DNA of 64,000 bases from Exilibacterium tricleocarpae (GCF_007004655.1 NZ_ML660087.1:632617-696616); one strand, 5' to 3'. Positions 56,401 to 64,000 are shown, counted from the first letter of the stretch. Notes: generated by a model from the sequence alone, not told the origin. A program made the numbers and translations.

Positions 56401-59400
56401 ATTTGAGCGGACAGGTAAAGGCACTGGCGCGCGCACAGGGGCTGACGGTGCATATGGTGTTGTATGCGGCCTGGGCGACGCTGCTGTCGCGGTTGAGCGG
56501 ACAGGACCAGATCGTAGTGGGTACACCGGTGGCAAACCGCCCAACCCGCGAGTTGGAAGAGCTTATCGGTTTTTTTGTCAACACCCTGCCGCTGCGGGTT
56601 GATTTAGGTGGTGATCCCAGTGTCGGCGAGCTTCTCGCCCGGGTAAAGGCGCTGACGCTGTCAGCGTATACGCATCAGGATGTACCGTTTGAGCGCATTG
56701 TGGAAATCACCCAGCCGCTCCGCAGTATGGGGCACAGTCCGGTATTTCAGGTGTTGTTCAATCTCGATAACGAATCCGCTTGTGCACTTGAGTTGCCCGG
56801 TTTGCAAACGGCAGCCATGGAAGTCAGCACCTTGATTTCCAAGTATGATCTCAGCCTGTTGTTGGAAGAGAAGGCCCACGGCATTGCCGGACGACTGGAA
56901 TATGCGACGGATTTGTTTGACCGACAAACGGTCGCGGGTTGGGCGGGCAATTTTACCTGCCTGCTGGAGAATCTGTGCGCCGACCTGGAGGCGTCGGTTC
57001 GACAACTGGATTTGCTGCCGGCAACCGAGCGGCATCGATTGGTGTATGAATTCAACCGCACCGCGGTGGCCTATCCGCAAGACAGCCTGATCCACCAACT
57101 ATTTGAAACACAGGTTGCCGCGACACCGACGGCCACCGCCCTGGTGTATCAGGATCAGACACTGAGTTACGGCGAGTTGAACGCGCGGGCCAACCGCCTG
57201 GCGCACTACCTGATAACCCAAGGCGTAACACCGGATACCCTGGTGGGGTTATGTGTAGAACGGGGTCTCGACATGCTGGTCGGTGTGTTGGGCATTTTAA
57301 AGGCCGGCGGCGCCTACGTGCCTCTCGACCCCGGCTACCCGGACGCCCGTCTCCGTTACCAGATCGACGATGCGGGACTGGCACTGGTGCTGACGCAAGG
57401 CGAGTTAGCCGCGCGCCTGCCGGCCGCGACAGCGCTGTGTCTGGACGATCCGCAGCTACAGCAGACGCTGGCGGCTTACCCTGTGGACAATCCGCCGCCG
57501 TCGGCGACCGACCTTACCGCCAGTCACCTGGCCTACGTGATCTACACCTCCGGCACCACCGGCCAACCCAAGGGCAGTCTGCTGACCCACCGGGGCTTGG
57601 TAAACCTGTCGCTGGCGCAACAGCGCGAGCTGCGGGTCGAGCCCGACAGCCGGGTGTTGCAATTTGCCTCGGCGGCGTTTGACGCCTCGGTGTGGGAGTG
57701 GAGCATGAGCCTGTGCCACGGCGCCCGCCTGGTGATACCGAGTGCAGCGGTGCAAAAGGATCCGCAACAGCTGACAGAATTAGTGGTCGCTGCGGGGGTC
57801 ACCCACGCCACCTTGCCGCCGTCGCTACTGGCACACCTTGAGCGAGCGAACTGGCAATCGGTACAGGTATTGGTAGTGGCGGGGGAGAGCTGCCCGCTGG
57901 CGCTGGCCAGGCAGTGGCGAGAGGGCCGCATGTTTGTCAACGGCTATGGACCGTCGGAAGCGACTGTGTGTTCGAGCATGATGACGTTTACCGAGAGCAG
58001 CGAATGCCTGACGATCGGCAAGCCGCTGCAAAATGTGCAGTACTATGTGGTTGAATCCGTCGTTGAAACCACGGATGAGACCACGGATGAAAACGCGGGT
58101 AAAAGCGTAGTTGAAAACTTAGCCGAGAGTATAACAGATGCTGCGCGCGAAGGTGCCGATGAGAAGCGCCTGCGCCTGGTGCCGCAAGGTGTCCCCGGAG
58201 AATTGCTGATCGGCGGTGCGGGTCTGGCGCGGGGCTATTTAAACCGCCCCGAACTGACGGCGGCCAAGTTTATTCGCAATCCGTTTGACGCCGGGGGCAG
58301 CGAGCGACTGTACCGCACCGGCGATCGGGTGCGCTGGACGGCACAGGGCGAGTTGGAATTTCTCGGCCGGGTGGACCAGCAGGTAAGCCTGCGGGGCTTT
58401 CGCATCGAGTTGGGCGAGATTGAAACCCATCTGGCGGCCCATCCAAATGTTGCTGCAACCGTGGTGGTTTTGGACACAGGCGATGGCGGCGAGCAGCAGT
58501 TAATCGCCTACCTGACGCCGGCCGCCGAACCTAACCCGGCACCGGGGGTGCTGCGCGATTACCTGCACAGTCGCCTGCCGGCGTATATGATTCCCGCCGC
58601 CTTCGTCGTTCTGGCGTCGCTGCCGCTCACCGCCAGTGGCAAGGTAGACCGCCGGGGCCTGCCGGCACCGGACGCCGCCAGTTTTCTGCACCGCCGTTAC
58701 GAGGCGCCGGTGGGTGAGATCGAAGAGGGGCTCGCTGAGGTCTGGCGGGAACTGCTGAGTGTCGAACGGGTCGGGCGCGAAGACAGTTTTTTTGAATTGG
58801 GCGGCCATTCCCTGCTGGTGGTGCAGTTGATCGCACGCCTGCAGGCGAAGGGGCTGCAGGCCGACGTGCGGGCGGTATTTACCGCGCCGAAGCTGCGGGA
58901 ATTGGCGAGGGCAATAAAAAAACAGTTGCACGGCAACTTTAAGGCGCCTGCCAACCGGATACCCGCCGACTGCACCGCCCTGACACCGGACCTGTTGCCG
59001 TTGGTGAGTCTCGAGCAGGCCCAGATCGATGAGATCGTAGCCCGCATACCGGGCGGCGCCGAAAATATCGAAGATATCTATCCGCTGGCTCCATTGCAGG
59101 AGGGCGTGCTGTTTCACCATATGCTCAGCGAGCCGGCCGCCGGAGACACCTATATCCTGCCCATTCTGTTGGCCGCCAATGACCCGGCCCTGTTGCGACA
59201 GTTGCCGGACGCTCTGCGAGCAGTGATTGCCAGGCACGATGTGTTGCGCACGGCGGTGCTGTGGGAAGGGTTACCGCAGGCGGTACAGGTGGTGCAGCGA
59301 AGCGCCGAGCTTGCGGTCACCGCCATCGAACTGGACCCGGACATCGATCCCCGCACCCAATTGCAACAACGCATCGCACCGGAAAAGCTTTGGATGGCGT

Positions 59401-62400
59401 TGTCGCAGGCACCGCTGTTGCAGTTGGAGACCGCGGCCGATCCGCAATCGGACCAATACTTCGCCATTATCTACCTGCATCACATCGTCAACGATCATGT
59501 GGGGCTGGAGGTCCTGATTGAAGAGCTGGGTTTGTTTCTGGAAGCGGACGCACTCGCGTTGCCCGCGCCGATTCCCTACCGGGAATTTGTCGCCCATACC
59601 CTGGCGCTGGCGCAAAGCGCAGATACCGCGGCCTATTTCCGCGCGCGCCTGGGCGATGTAGAGGAACCGACACTGCCGTTCGGCCTGGCGGATATTCAGG
59701 TGCAGGCGGCGCAGATCAGCGAGGCCCGGTTGGCGGTCGAGCCGGCGTTGGCGGCGGCCATTCGCGCCCGGAGCCAGCGTCTGGGCGTCAATGCGGCGAG
59801 TGTCTTTCACCTCGCCTGGGCATTGGTGGTGGGTCGCTGCAGCGATCGCGATGACGTCGTGTTCGGCACGGTTTTATCCGGGCGCCTGCAGGGCACCCGC
59901 GGTGCCGAGCGAATGCTGGGACTATTTATCAACACCTTGCCGCTGCGGCTGTCGTTGCGCGGGTCGGTCTCGGACTGCCTGGAGTCGACTTACCGCGAGC
60001 TGGTGGGACTGCTGGATTACGAACAGGCGTCGCTCAACGCGGCCCAGGCCTGCAGTGCGCTGGTGGGGGACACGCCGCTATTCAGCGCGCTGATCAATTA
60101 CAGGTACTCGGGCATCACCGAAACTGATAACCGTTTAAATGCGTCAGGTATCGAAGTGCTGGTCGCCCAGGAGCGGGGCAACTATCCCTTTGATCTGTCG
60201 GTGGATGATTTTGGCGCGGCGGGTTTCAGGCTGGTGGTGCAGGTGGAAGCGGCGCTGGACCCGCAGCGTATCGCCGCCTATATGCACTGCGCACTGGAGG
60301 GCATTGTCGACGCTCTGGAGCGGGCGCCGCAGCGTTCGCTGGCGGAACTCGATATCCTGCCGCCGGCCGAACGCGAGTGTTTGTTGCACACGTTCAACCG
60401 CAACGGCGGCGCGGCGATCGCTCCCGCCTTGATTCACCAGGTGTTTGAGGCGCAGGTTCTACGCGACCCCGAAGCCCGTGCCGTCGAGCACGGCGACGCG
60501 CACCTCAGCTACGGCGCCCTCAATGCCCGGGCCAATCAACTGGCCCGCTATCTGCGTGAGGGCGGTGTCGTCCCCGGCGATCGAGTGGGATTGTTGTTGC
60601 CGCGCTCACTGGACTTTGCCATAGCGATGCTGGGTGTTTTAAAAGCCGGCGGTGTCTACGTGGTGCTGGACCCGGAGCATCCCGGGGCGCGCCTGCAGCA
60701 AATTGGCGAGCGGGCGCAACTGCACACCTTGATCAGCGGCCGGAGCCTGGCGCCGGCGTGGTGGGCCGGTAACCTGTTGTGTGTAGACGCCGCAGAGGTA
60801 CGGAGCGCCCTGGCCCGCCAGTCAGTTGATAATCCGGACGTGACACTGGACGCGCGCGCGCCGGCTTTTGCATTCTTCACCTCCGGCTCCACCGGCACGC
60901 CCAAAGGCGCCCTCAACAGTCATGCCGGTGTCGTCAACAATATGCAGGCCATGGCGCGGGAGCTGGCACTGACACCGGCGGACCGGGTATTGCAATTTGC
61001 ATCGTTGGGCTTCGATGTCGTGATCGAAGAGCTGTATCCGGCCTGGTTCGCGGGCGCGACGGTGGTGCTGCGCGACGAAGAGGGGCTGCTGGACTGCGAG
61101 CAGTTACAGGCGCTGTTGCGGCGCACGGCGGTCACGGTATGCGAGCTGATAACCGGTTACTGGGCGCAATGGCTAGCGTATCTGTGCCAGCGGCGGCTGC
61201 GGCCGCCGGCGACGTTGCGCCGCCTGATGGTGGGCGGCGATCGGGTGGCGCTGTCGCTTTATCAACAGTGGCGGGCGTTTGGGATTCCACTGATCAATGT
61301 CTTTGGACTGACAGAGGCAGGTTGTACCTCGCTGGTTTATGCTGCTGGTTGTCGAGAGCCTTCAGCTTTGGATAGAGAGCCTTCAGCTTTGGATAGAGAG
61401 CCCTCAGCTTTAGATAGAGAGCCTTCAGCTTTAGATAGAGAGCCCTCAGCTTTAGATAGAGAGCCTTCAGCTTTAGGTGAAGAGCCCTCAGCTTTAGGTG
61501 GAGAGCCTTCGGCTTTAACCCGGGAGCTTTCAGCACCAGAAAAAAAACCTTCAACTGCAAGTAAAAGTCGCTCAACGCCGACCGAAAAAACGGCGGCTTA
61601 CTTACCCTGCGGCCGTCCCCTCGTCAATACCCAGGCCTATATACTGGACCGCCGCGGCGAGCCGGTGCCCCTGGGTGTCGTGGGTGAACTCTATCTCGGC
61701 GGAGCGGGTGTGGGTCTCGGTTATCTGGACGAGCCCGAGTTAAGCGCGGCCCACTTTGTGCCGCATCCGTTTGATCCAACTTCGGGTAACGTCTGCAGAA
61801 CCGGCGATCTGGCGCGCTGGCGGGCAGACGGTGAGTTGGAGTTTATCGGGCGGCGCGACTGCCAGGTAAAAGTGCGGGGCTTTCGCATCGAACTGGAGGA
61901 AATCGAAGCGCAATTACTGCGCGACGCCGCTGTGGGTGCAGCGGCGGTCGTGTTGCACGAAGAGCAAGACCGCGGCAATACCGCCACCGAGCCCGGTCAT
62001 TTGATTGCCTGGGTCAGCCCGGCCGACAGTGCCGGCTTGGACACCGAACAGGTGCGGCGCAACCTGGCGCAACGGCTACCGGCTTATATGCTGCCGGCGG
62101 CGATTTTCGAGCTGGCTGTCTTGCCGTTGACCGCAAGTGGCAAGGTGGATCGCCCGGCACTGCCGGCGCCGGATCTGCGGGCCCTGGCGGCGGCCTACGA
62201 AGCGCCGGTGGGCGCCACCGAAACGGTGTTGGCAGAAATTTGGCAAGCGCTGCTCGGGGTAGAACAAGTCGGACGGCACGACAATTTTTATCAACTGGGC
62301 GGCCACTCCCTGCTGGCCATCCGCCTGGTGACAAGCGTGCAATATCGCCTGGGCCGGGCGTTGAGCCTCCGGGACGTGTTTGAATACCCGGTGCTGAAAG

Positions 62401-64000
62401 ACTTGGGCCACCAGTTGGATGCTGCGCACTTTATCACCCGGCAACCGCTCGAGGTGGTGGCCAGAGACGAGCCGCTGCCGCTGTCCCGGGCGCAGCAACG
62501 GTTGTGGTTTATCGCCAGGCTCGAAGGCGCCACCGCGGCCTATCACGTGCCCGGCGCCCTGCGCTTAAACGGTTCCCTGTCAGTCACCGCGTTAAACGCA
62601 ACACTGACGACCCTTGTGATGCGCCACGAAGTGTTGCGCACCGTGTTTACCGAGGTGCACGGCGAGCCCCGGCAAGTGATTGGGGCGGCGCAGGACTTTG
62701 TGTTAACCCAACTGGATTTAAGTCATCTGCGCGGCAAGGCCCGCCGGCGGGCGGTCAGGGCGCAGGTGCAGGAAGAGTCGACAGCGCCGTTCGATCTGAG
62801 TCAGGGTCCTTTGTTTCGCGGCCGCCTGCTGCGGTTATCGACGCGCGAGCACGTGTTGCTGTTGACCCTGCACCATATCGTCGCCGACGGCTGGTCCATG
62901 GACATATTGATCCGCGAAATCAATACCTTGTACCGGGCCTACTGCGCCGGCGCAGTCAACCCGTTGCCGCCGCTGGCCATTCAATATGCGGATTATGCGG
63001 TCTGGCAGCGGCGCTGGCTGGCGGGTGAAGTGCTGGAGCGGCAGGAAACCTATTGGCAAAACCATTTACAGGAGGCGCCGGCGCTGCTGGCGTTGCCCAC
63101 CGACCGGCCGCGCCCGGCACAGCAGAGCTACCGCGGCGACAGTGTTGCGGTAACGCTGGCGAGCGATACAGTCGCACAGGTCAAAGCGCTGGCGCAGGCG
63201 CAGGGCTTGACGGTGCATATGGTGTTGTTGGCCGCCTGGGTCGTGGTGTTATCGCGGTTAAGCGGGCAGGAGCGGATCGTGGTGGGCACGCCGGTGGCGA
63301 ATCGCCAGCGCCACGAGTTGGAAGGACTGATCGGCTTTTTCGTCAACACCCTGCCGCTGTGTGCCGATCTCAGCGGCAATCCCACCGGCGTCGAGTTACT
63401 GCGGCGAGTCAAGGCACTGAGTCTGGCAGGTTACGCGCACCAGGACGTACCGTTTGAGCGCATAGTGGAAGTGATGCAGCCGGCCAGGAGCATGAGCTAC
63501 AGTCCGCTGTTCCAGGTGTTGTTCGATCTCGATCACGAATCGCAAACCACGCTGTCGCTGCCGGGGTTGCAGTTGCAGGCCGAGGCCGTCGAAACCGCCG
63601 CTTTCAGCGCGCGTTTCGATCTCAGTCTGTCGCTGGTGGACGGCGCCGCGGGCATCGGCGGGGTATTGCGCTATGCGACGGATTTGTTCGATCGCAAAAC
63701 GATTGTGCGGTGGGCGGACTATTTCACGCGCGTGGTAGCCGCGCTGGTAAGCGATGTCGAAATACCGGTACAGCTTTTGTCGTTACTGCCGGACAGCGAA
63801 CGGGATCAGTTGCTGCGCAACGGGCGCCACCCGACCGCCGTCAAAGCCTCTGTCGCACCGAAAGTGGAGCTATTGCACGCACTGTTCGAGGCTCAGGTGC
63901 GTAAACACGGTGCGGCCCCCGCCGTGATTTACGAAGAACACACCCTCAGCTACCGGCAGCTAAACCGGCGCGCCAACCGGCTGGCCCGTTACCTGATGGC
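50484..64000 (+). CDS. Giant lipopeptide NRPS, FAAL-initiated, at least four modules, cut by right edge
   Basis: Open for 4505 codons to the window end. Approximate domains in residues: FAAL 1-575 (YLQYSSGSTGKPKG, GWLPLFHDMGLI); ACP 585-655 (LGGDSLL); C1 670-1110 (HHIASDG); A1 1130-1640; PCP1 1655-1725; C2 1735-2185 (HHIVADG); A2 2205-2720; PCP2 2740-2810; C3 2825-3290 (starts RIPADCTALTPDLLPLV and LAPLQEGVLFHHML, dual C/E type; HHIVNDH); A3 3316-3890; PCP3 3905-3975; C4 3995-4435 (HHIVADG); A4 from ~4460. Specificity codes aligned by hand to GrsA: A1 DFWNIGMVH (threonine), A2 DAWTVAGVC (Phe/aromatic-like), A3 DVEEMGVCT (acidic, suits a cationic residue). An acyl-adenylating start implies a lipopeptide. 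The ATG at 50484 lacks a good ribosome-binding site, and the frame is open a little upstream. Confidence 0.93.
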   Translation, partial: MAYHQNKNVSTVLDSFDYLTKSIPKDNAYTFLNEQGKEEEISFAALYEEVNAVAKTLVELGNPGDRVLILLESSLEYVAAFWGCLYAGMLAVPLYAPKPNDKRDRFSSVVADCTPELAFVPSGMSEQALDILPAELRCIKYALGDFKDSPDVKLPVVSPEDVAYLQYSSGSTGKPKGVVVRHRNLLANVDALNTCARGTGDDVFVGWLPLFHDMGLISIAVWPLVIGAHSVFFSPIKFVRRPLFWLQTIGRFNGTISLAPNFAYELCVSKAQDADRISALDLAGWRFALNGAEPIQEKTLSSFAQVFAAAGFKPNAFVAGYGMAEATLFVTAAYSEAGPKIIHVDNEALQNRIVKTTGSPGQGATAIVGCGCPSADYDVIIVDPDTSTRLGEDRVGEVWISGESIATGYWRRASLNEAVFQAFTDGRAGPYFRTGDLGFFHDQQLFLSGRLADLIIVNGRNVYPHDIELKSSSIVSEYGFGNAAAIGVDDRGTQGVVLIQEVRNKAGDFDHRALAERIQAEIFAAFDLLLKAVVMVPKGALVKTTSGKIRRRAIRERYLSGSLATIFTTDVTPEYDLTPNVELRTTLEKELAQIWALLLDREVTSSRANFIHLGGDSLLVNRMIAMVREKWSIDLDITRLFEEPVLSAVAQAIQQCLSVRTAENKSSEQEPIDTIALSQQQQGLWLSDQIEGGRAKNNIFFAFQLEGELDLRAFEKTCRKMVDRHPSLRTRFFVAADAEPQQQVYVNAELSVPLIELDEPDEASTQKCLQALLREESVATFDLSADCMLRAKLLKLSAARYAALFTLHHIASDGWSVGLFLKEFGEIYQGLVTGRDASLPVLTAQYKDYVIQQRGEKMSDRTGADIDYWRRQLSSAPEVHSLPLDFKRKEAQSYSGAEYRTAFDARITEQLKALSRQQNATLFMGLHAAFVAFLAYYSGEEDVVVGTSSANRHDADFYDVIGCFVNVLALRANIDDNDSFTQLLTQSKRLCLEAFHHQSVSLDRLITDLNPHRSSSYQPLVQILLVLQNNQPASLTLPGLSCRLLEAPTQYSQFDLTLEVSEQSGELALSWKFNREIFSSVSIQRLAARFERLVRQMVAQPERGVFSLSLLSGAERDSIEAHVGDIHSRPVATALMHQRFEAAVEADPLAIALTYGEANLSYGELNRRANQLAHYLLAQGVRPDTLVGLCMMPAPELVIGILGILKAGGAYVPLDPNNPRERLQYQLDDAQPALIITQRAVLAAAPVPPAQSLCLDDSDVEATLVGYSDENPDPATLGLDAGHLMYVIYTSGSTGQPKGVLVEHGHASRLFGATEDSFGFNSRDVWTLFHSVAFDFSVWELWGALSYGGRLVIVDKLLTRSPEAFYGLLEREGVTVLNQTPSAFNQFVGVDRSAGESGLRLRYIIFGGEALNPALLQPWVAAHGDVEPQLINMYGITETTVHVTYRRLYQADTVAADSVIGHPLPDLSVLLLSAGRQPVPAGVVGEIYVGGAGLSRGYLNQPGLTASRFIEHPFIEGQRLYRSGDLGRYNEAGELVYLGRNDQQIKLRGFRIELGDIETRLLAYPAIDAAAVLLERRVEKPDRLLAYVTATEGATLDVPNLHAYLGAHLPTYMLPAAVVVLECLPLTANGKLDRKALLQADIEPLPLTNYAVPVGPIEQTLAAIWAELLDREQIGRNDNFFALGGHSLLAVRLVTMVRHRLGRELNVREVFDQPVLRSLAYRLGGSHFVLRERIDVADRGEPLPLSWAQQRLWFLAKLEGANAAYHIPVALRLSGSLAVAALTGTLNTIVSRHEALRTVFREEQGEPRQVILPADHFAFVQKDISDLDAEARRRALAEEIETAATAAFDLTEGPLFRGRLLRLAATDHVLLLTLHHIVADGWSMRVLVDEINALYRSHIANESNPLPPPALQYGDYAAWQRGWLTGKALQRQEAYWQSHLHDAPALLELPTDRRRPAVQSYRGDSIAVVLPPNLSGQVKALARAQGLTVHMVLYAAWATLLSRLSGQDQIVVGTPVANRPTRELEELIGFFVNTLPLRVDLGGDPSVGELLARVKALTLSAYTHQDVPFERIVEITQPLRSMGHSPVFQVLFNLDNESACALELPGLQTAAMEVSTLISKYDLSLLLEEKAHGIAGRLEYATDLFDRQTVAGWAGNFTCLLENLCADLEASVRQLDLLPATERHRLVYEFNRTAVAYPQDSLIHQLFETQVAATPTATALVYQDQTLSYGELNARANRLAHYLITQGVTPDTLVGLCVERGLDMLVGVLGILKAGGAYVPLDPGYPDARLRYQIDDAGLALVLTQGELAARLPAATALCLDDPQLQQTLAAYPVDNPPPSATDLTASHLAYVIYTSGTTGQPKGSLLTHRGLVNLSLAQQRELRVEPDSRVLQFASAAFDASVWEWSMSLCHGARLVIPSAAVQKDPQQLTELVVAAGVTHATLPPSLLAHLERANWQSVQVLVVAGESCPLALARQWREGRMFVNGYGPSEATVCSSMMTFTESSECLTIGKPLQNVQYYVVESVVETTDETTDENAGKSVVENLAESITDAAREGADEKRLRLVPQGVPGELLIGGAGLARGYLNRPELTAAKFIRNPFDAGGSERLYRTGDRVRWTAQGELEFLGRVDQQVSLRGFRIELGEIETHLAAHPNVAATVVVLDTGDGGEQQLIAYLTPAAEPNPAPGVLRDYLHSRLPAYMIPAAFVVLASLPLTASGKVDRRGLPAPDAASFLHRRYEAPVGEIEEGLAEVWRELLSVERVGREDSFFELGGHSLLVVQLIARLQAKGLQADVRAVFTAPKLRELARAIKKQLHGNFKAPANRIPADCTALTPDLLPLVSLEQAQIDEIVARIPGGAENIEDIYPLAPLQEGVLFHHMLSEPAAGDTYILPILLAANDPALLRQLPDALRAVIARHDVLRTAVLWEGLPQAVQVVQRSAELAVTAIELDPDIDPRTQLQQRIAPEKLWMALSQAPLLQLETAADPQSDQYFAIIYLHHIVNDHVGLEVLIEELGLFLEADALALPAPIPYREFVAHTLALAQSADTAAYFRARLGDVEEPTLPFGLADIQVQAAQISEARLAVEPALAAAIRARSQRLGVNAASVFHLAWALVVGRCSDRDDVVFGTVLSGRLQGTRGAERMLGLFINTLPLRLSLRGSVSDCLESTYRELVGLLDYEQASLNAAQACSALVGDTPLFSALINYRYSGITETDNRLNASGIEVLVAQERGNYPFDLSVDDFGAAGFRLVVQVEAALDPQRIAAYMHCALEGIVDALERAPQRSLAELDILPPAERECLLHTFNRNGGAAIAPALIHQVFEAQVLRDPEARAVEHGDAHLSYGALNARANQLARYLREGGVVPGDRVGLLLPRSLDFAIAMLGVLKAGGVYVVLDPEHPGARLQQIGERAQLHTLISGRSLAPAWWAGNLLCVDAAEVRSALARQSVDNPDVTLDARAPAFAFFTSGSTGTPKGALNSHAGVVNNMQAMARELALTPADRVLQFASLGFDVVIEELYPAWFAGATVVLRDEEGLLDCEQLQALLRRTAVTVCELITGYWAQWLAYLCQRRLRPPATLRRLMVGGDRVALSLYQQWRAFGIPLINVFGLTEAGCTSLVYAAGCREPSALDREPSALDREPSALDREPSALDREPSALDREPSALGEEPSALGGEPSALTRELSAPEKKPSTASKSRSTPTEKTAAYLPCGRPLVNTQAYILDRRGEPVPLGVVGELYLGGAGVGLGYLDEPELSAAHFVPHPFDPTSGNVCRTGDLARWRADGELEFIGRRDCQVKVRGFRIELEEIEAQLLRDAAVGAAAVVLHEEQDRGNTATEPGHLIAWVSPADSAGLDTEQVRRNLAQRLPAYMLPAAIFELAVLPLTASGKVDRPALPAPDLRALAAAYEAPVGATETVLAEIWQALLGVEQVGRHDNFYQLGGHSLLAIRLVTSVQYRLGRALSLRDVFEYPVLKDLGHQLDAAHFITRQPLEVVARDEPLPLSRAQQRLWFIARLEGATAAYHVPGALRLNGSLSVTALNATLTTLVMRHEVLRTVFTEVHGEPRQVIGAAQDFVLTQLDLSHLRGKARRRAVRAQVQEESTAPFDLSQGPLFRGRLLRLSTREHVLLLTLHHIVADGWSMDILIREINTLYRAYCAGAVNPLPPLAIQYADYAVWQRRWLAGEVLERQETYWQNHLQEAPALLALPTDRPRPAQQSYRGDSVAVTLASDTVAQVKALAQAQGLTVHMVLLAAWVVVLSRLSGQERIVVGTPVANRQRHELEGLIGFFVNTLPLCADLSGNPTGVELLRRVKALSLAGYAHQDVPFERIVEVMQPARSMSYSPLFQVLFDLDHESQTTLSLPGLQLQAEAVETAAFSARFDLSLSLVDGAAGIGGVLRYATDLFDRKTIVRWADYFTRVVAALVSDVEIPVQLLSLLPDSERDQLLRNGRHPTAVKASVAPKVELLHALFEAQVRKHGAAPAVIYEEHTLSYRQLNRRANRLARYLM
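58048..58172 (+). repeat. Low-complexity insertion in adenylation domain A2
   Basis: About 40 extra residues (beginning VVESVVETTDETTDENAGK and ending DEKRLRLVP) interrupt A2 between NVQYYVV and the VPGELLIGG motif. The DNA contains short repeats such as ACCACGGATGA twice and GTTGAAAC variants, which suggests growth by slippage. Confidence 0.65.
61356..61565 (+). repeat. 21-bp in-frame minisatellite in adenylation domain A3
   Basis: Ten consecutive 21-bp units encode heptads: five exact EPSALDR copies, then EPSALGE, EPSALGG, EPSALTR, ELSAPEK and KPSTASK, decaying toward the 3' side. They lie between the FGLTE (A5) motif and GRPLVNTQAYILD, where A domains normally have only a few residues. 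Confidence 0.93.

Overview
The window looks like a chromosomal segment of a marine or plant-polymer-degrading gammaproteobacterium, probably Cellvibrionaceae-like. The reasons are the core gene order ndk-rlmN-pilW-rodZ-ispG-hisS-yfgM-bamB-der, a secreted GH19 chitinase whose modules are joined by long poly-serine linkers, and a high-G+C core. The genus assignment is inference. No tRNA, rRNA, CRISPR array, integrase or intact transposase was recognised.

Layout. 1-5.2 kb: an adenosylcobalamin-dependent ribonucleotide reductase (cut by the left edge) divergent from a degenerate mobB, with an FNR/Anr-type box between them; then an array of degenerate 16-bp repeats, a secreted small protein, a two-FHA membrane protein and a SirB-like membrane protein. 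5.7-15.3 kb: the housekeeping block (nucleotide metabolism, rRNA methylation, pilus assembly, cell shape, isoprenoids, histidyl-tRNA synthetase, outer-membrane assembly, ribosome GTPase). 15.3-30.9 kb: a Wzz-like protein, a TPP-riboswitch-controlled thiO-thiS-thiG operon, a GlxA-type regulator divergent from a small Tat protein/cysteine-protease-like pair, a RoxA-like di-haem cytochrome, a lipoprotein Nudix hydrolase, MltF, XseA, GuaB and GuaA.

30.9-37.6 kb is A+T-rich and looks acquired. Directly after the guaA 3' end lie a near-perfect 30-bp palindrome, a MerR-like gene, a large N6-adenine DNA methylase and a small protein with a PD-(D/E)XK-like signature. This is a compact restriction-modification-like defence candidate. 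An RDD membrane protein and a complete subclass B1 metallo-beta-lactamase follow.

37.9-46.2 kb: a VOC protein, an alpha/beta hydrolase, the chitinase with a two-operator LacI-type promoter, a small membrane protein, and a molybdopterin oxidoreductase divergent from an HxlR regulator across a palindrome.

46.25 kb to the right edge is a non-ribosomal lipopeptide cluster: a LuxR-type regulator, an aspartyl/asparaginyl beta-hydroxylase, a VioD-like PLP enzyme, a VioC-like arginine hydroxylase and a giant NRPS. The NRPS reads FAAL-ACP-C-A(Thr)-PCP-C-A(aromatic-like)-PCP-C/E-A(cationic-like)-PCP-C-A... and runs off the window. The VioC/VioD pair suggests that capreomycidine is made from arginine, and the third adenylation domain has an acidic pocket suited to a guanidino amino acid. 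I consider this the most exciting system here. The NRPS also carries a 21-bp in-frame minisatellite inside an adenylation domain, one of several unrelated short tandem-repeat expansions in the window.
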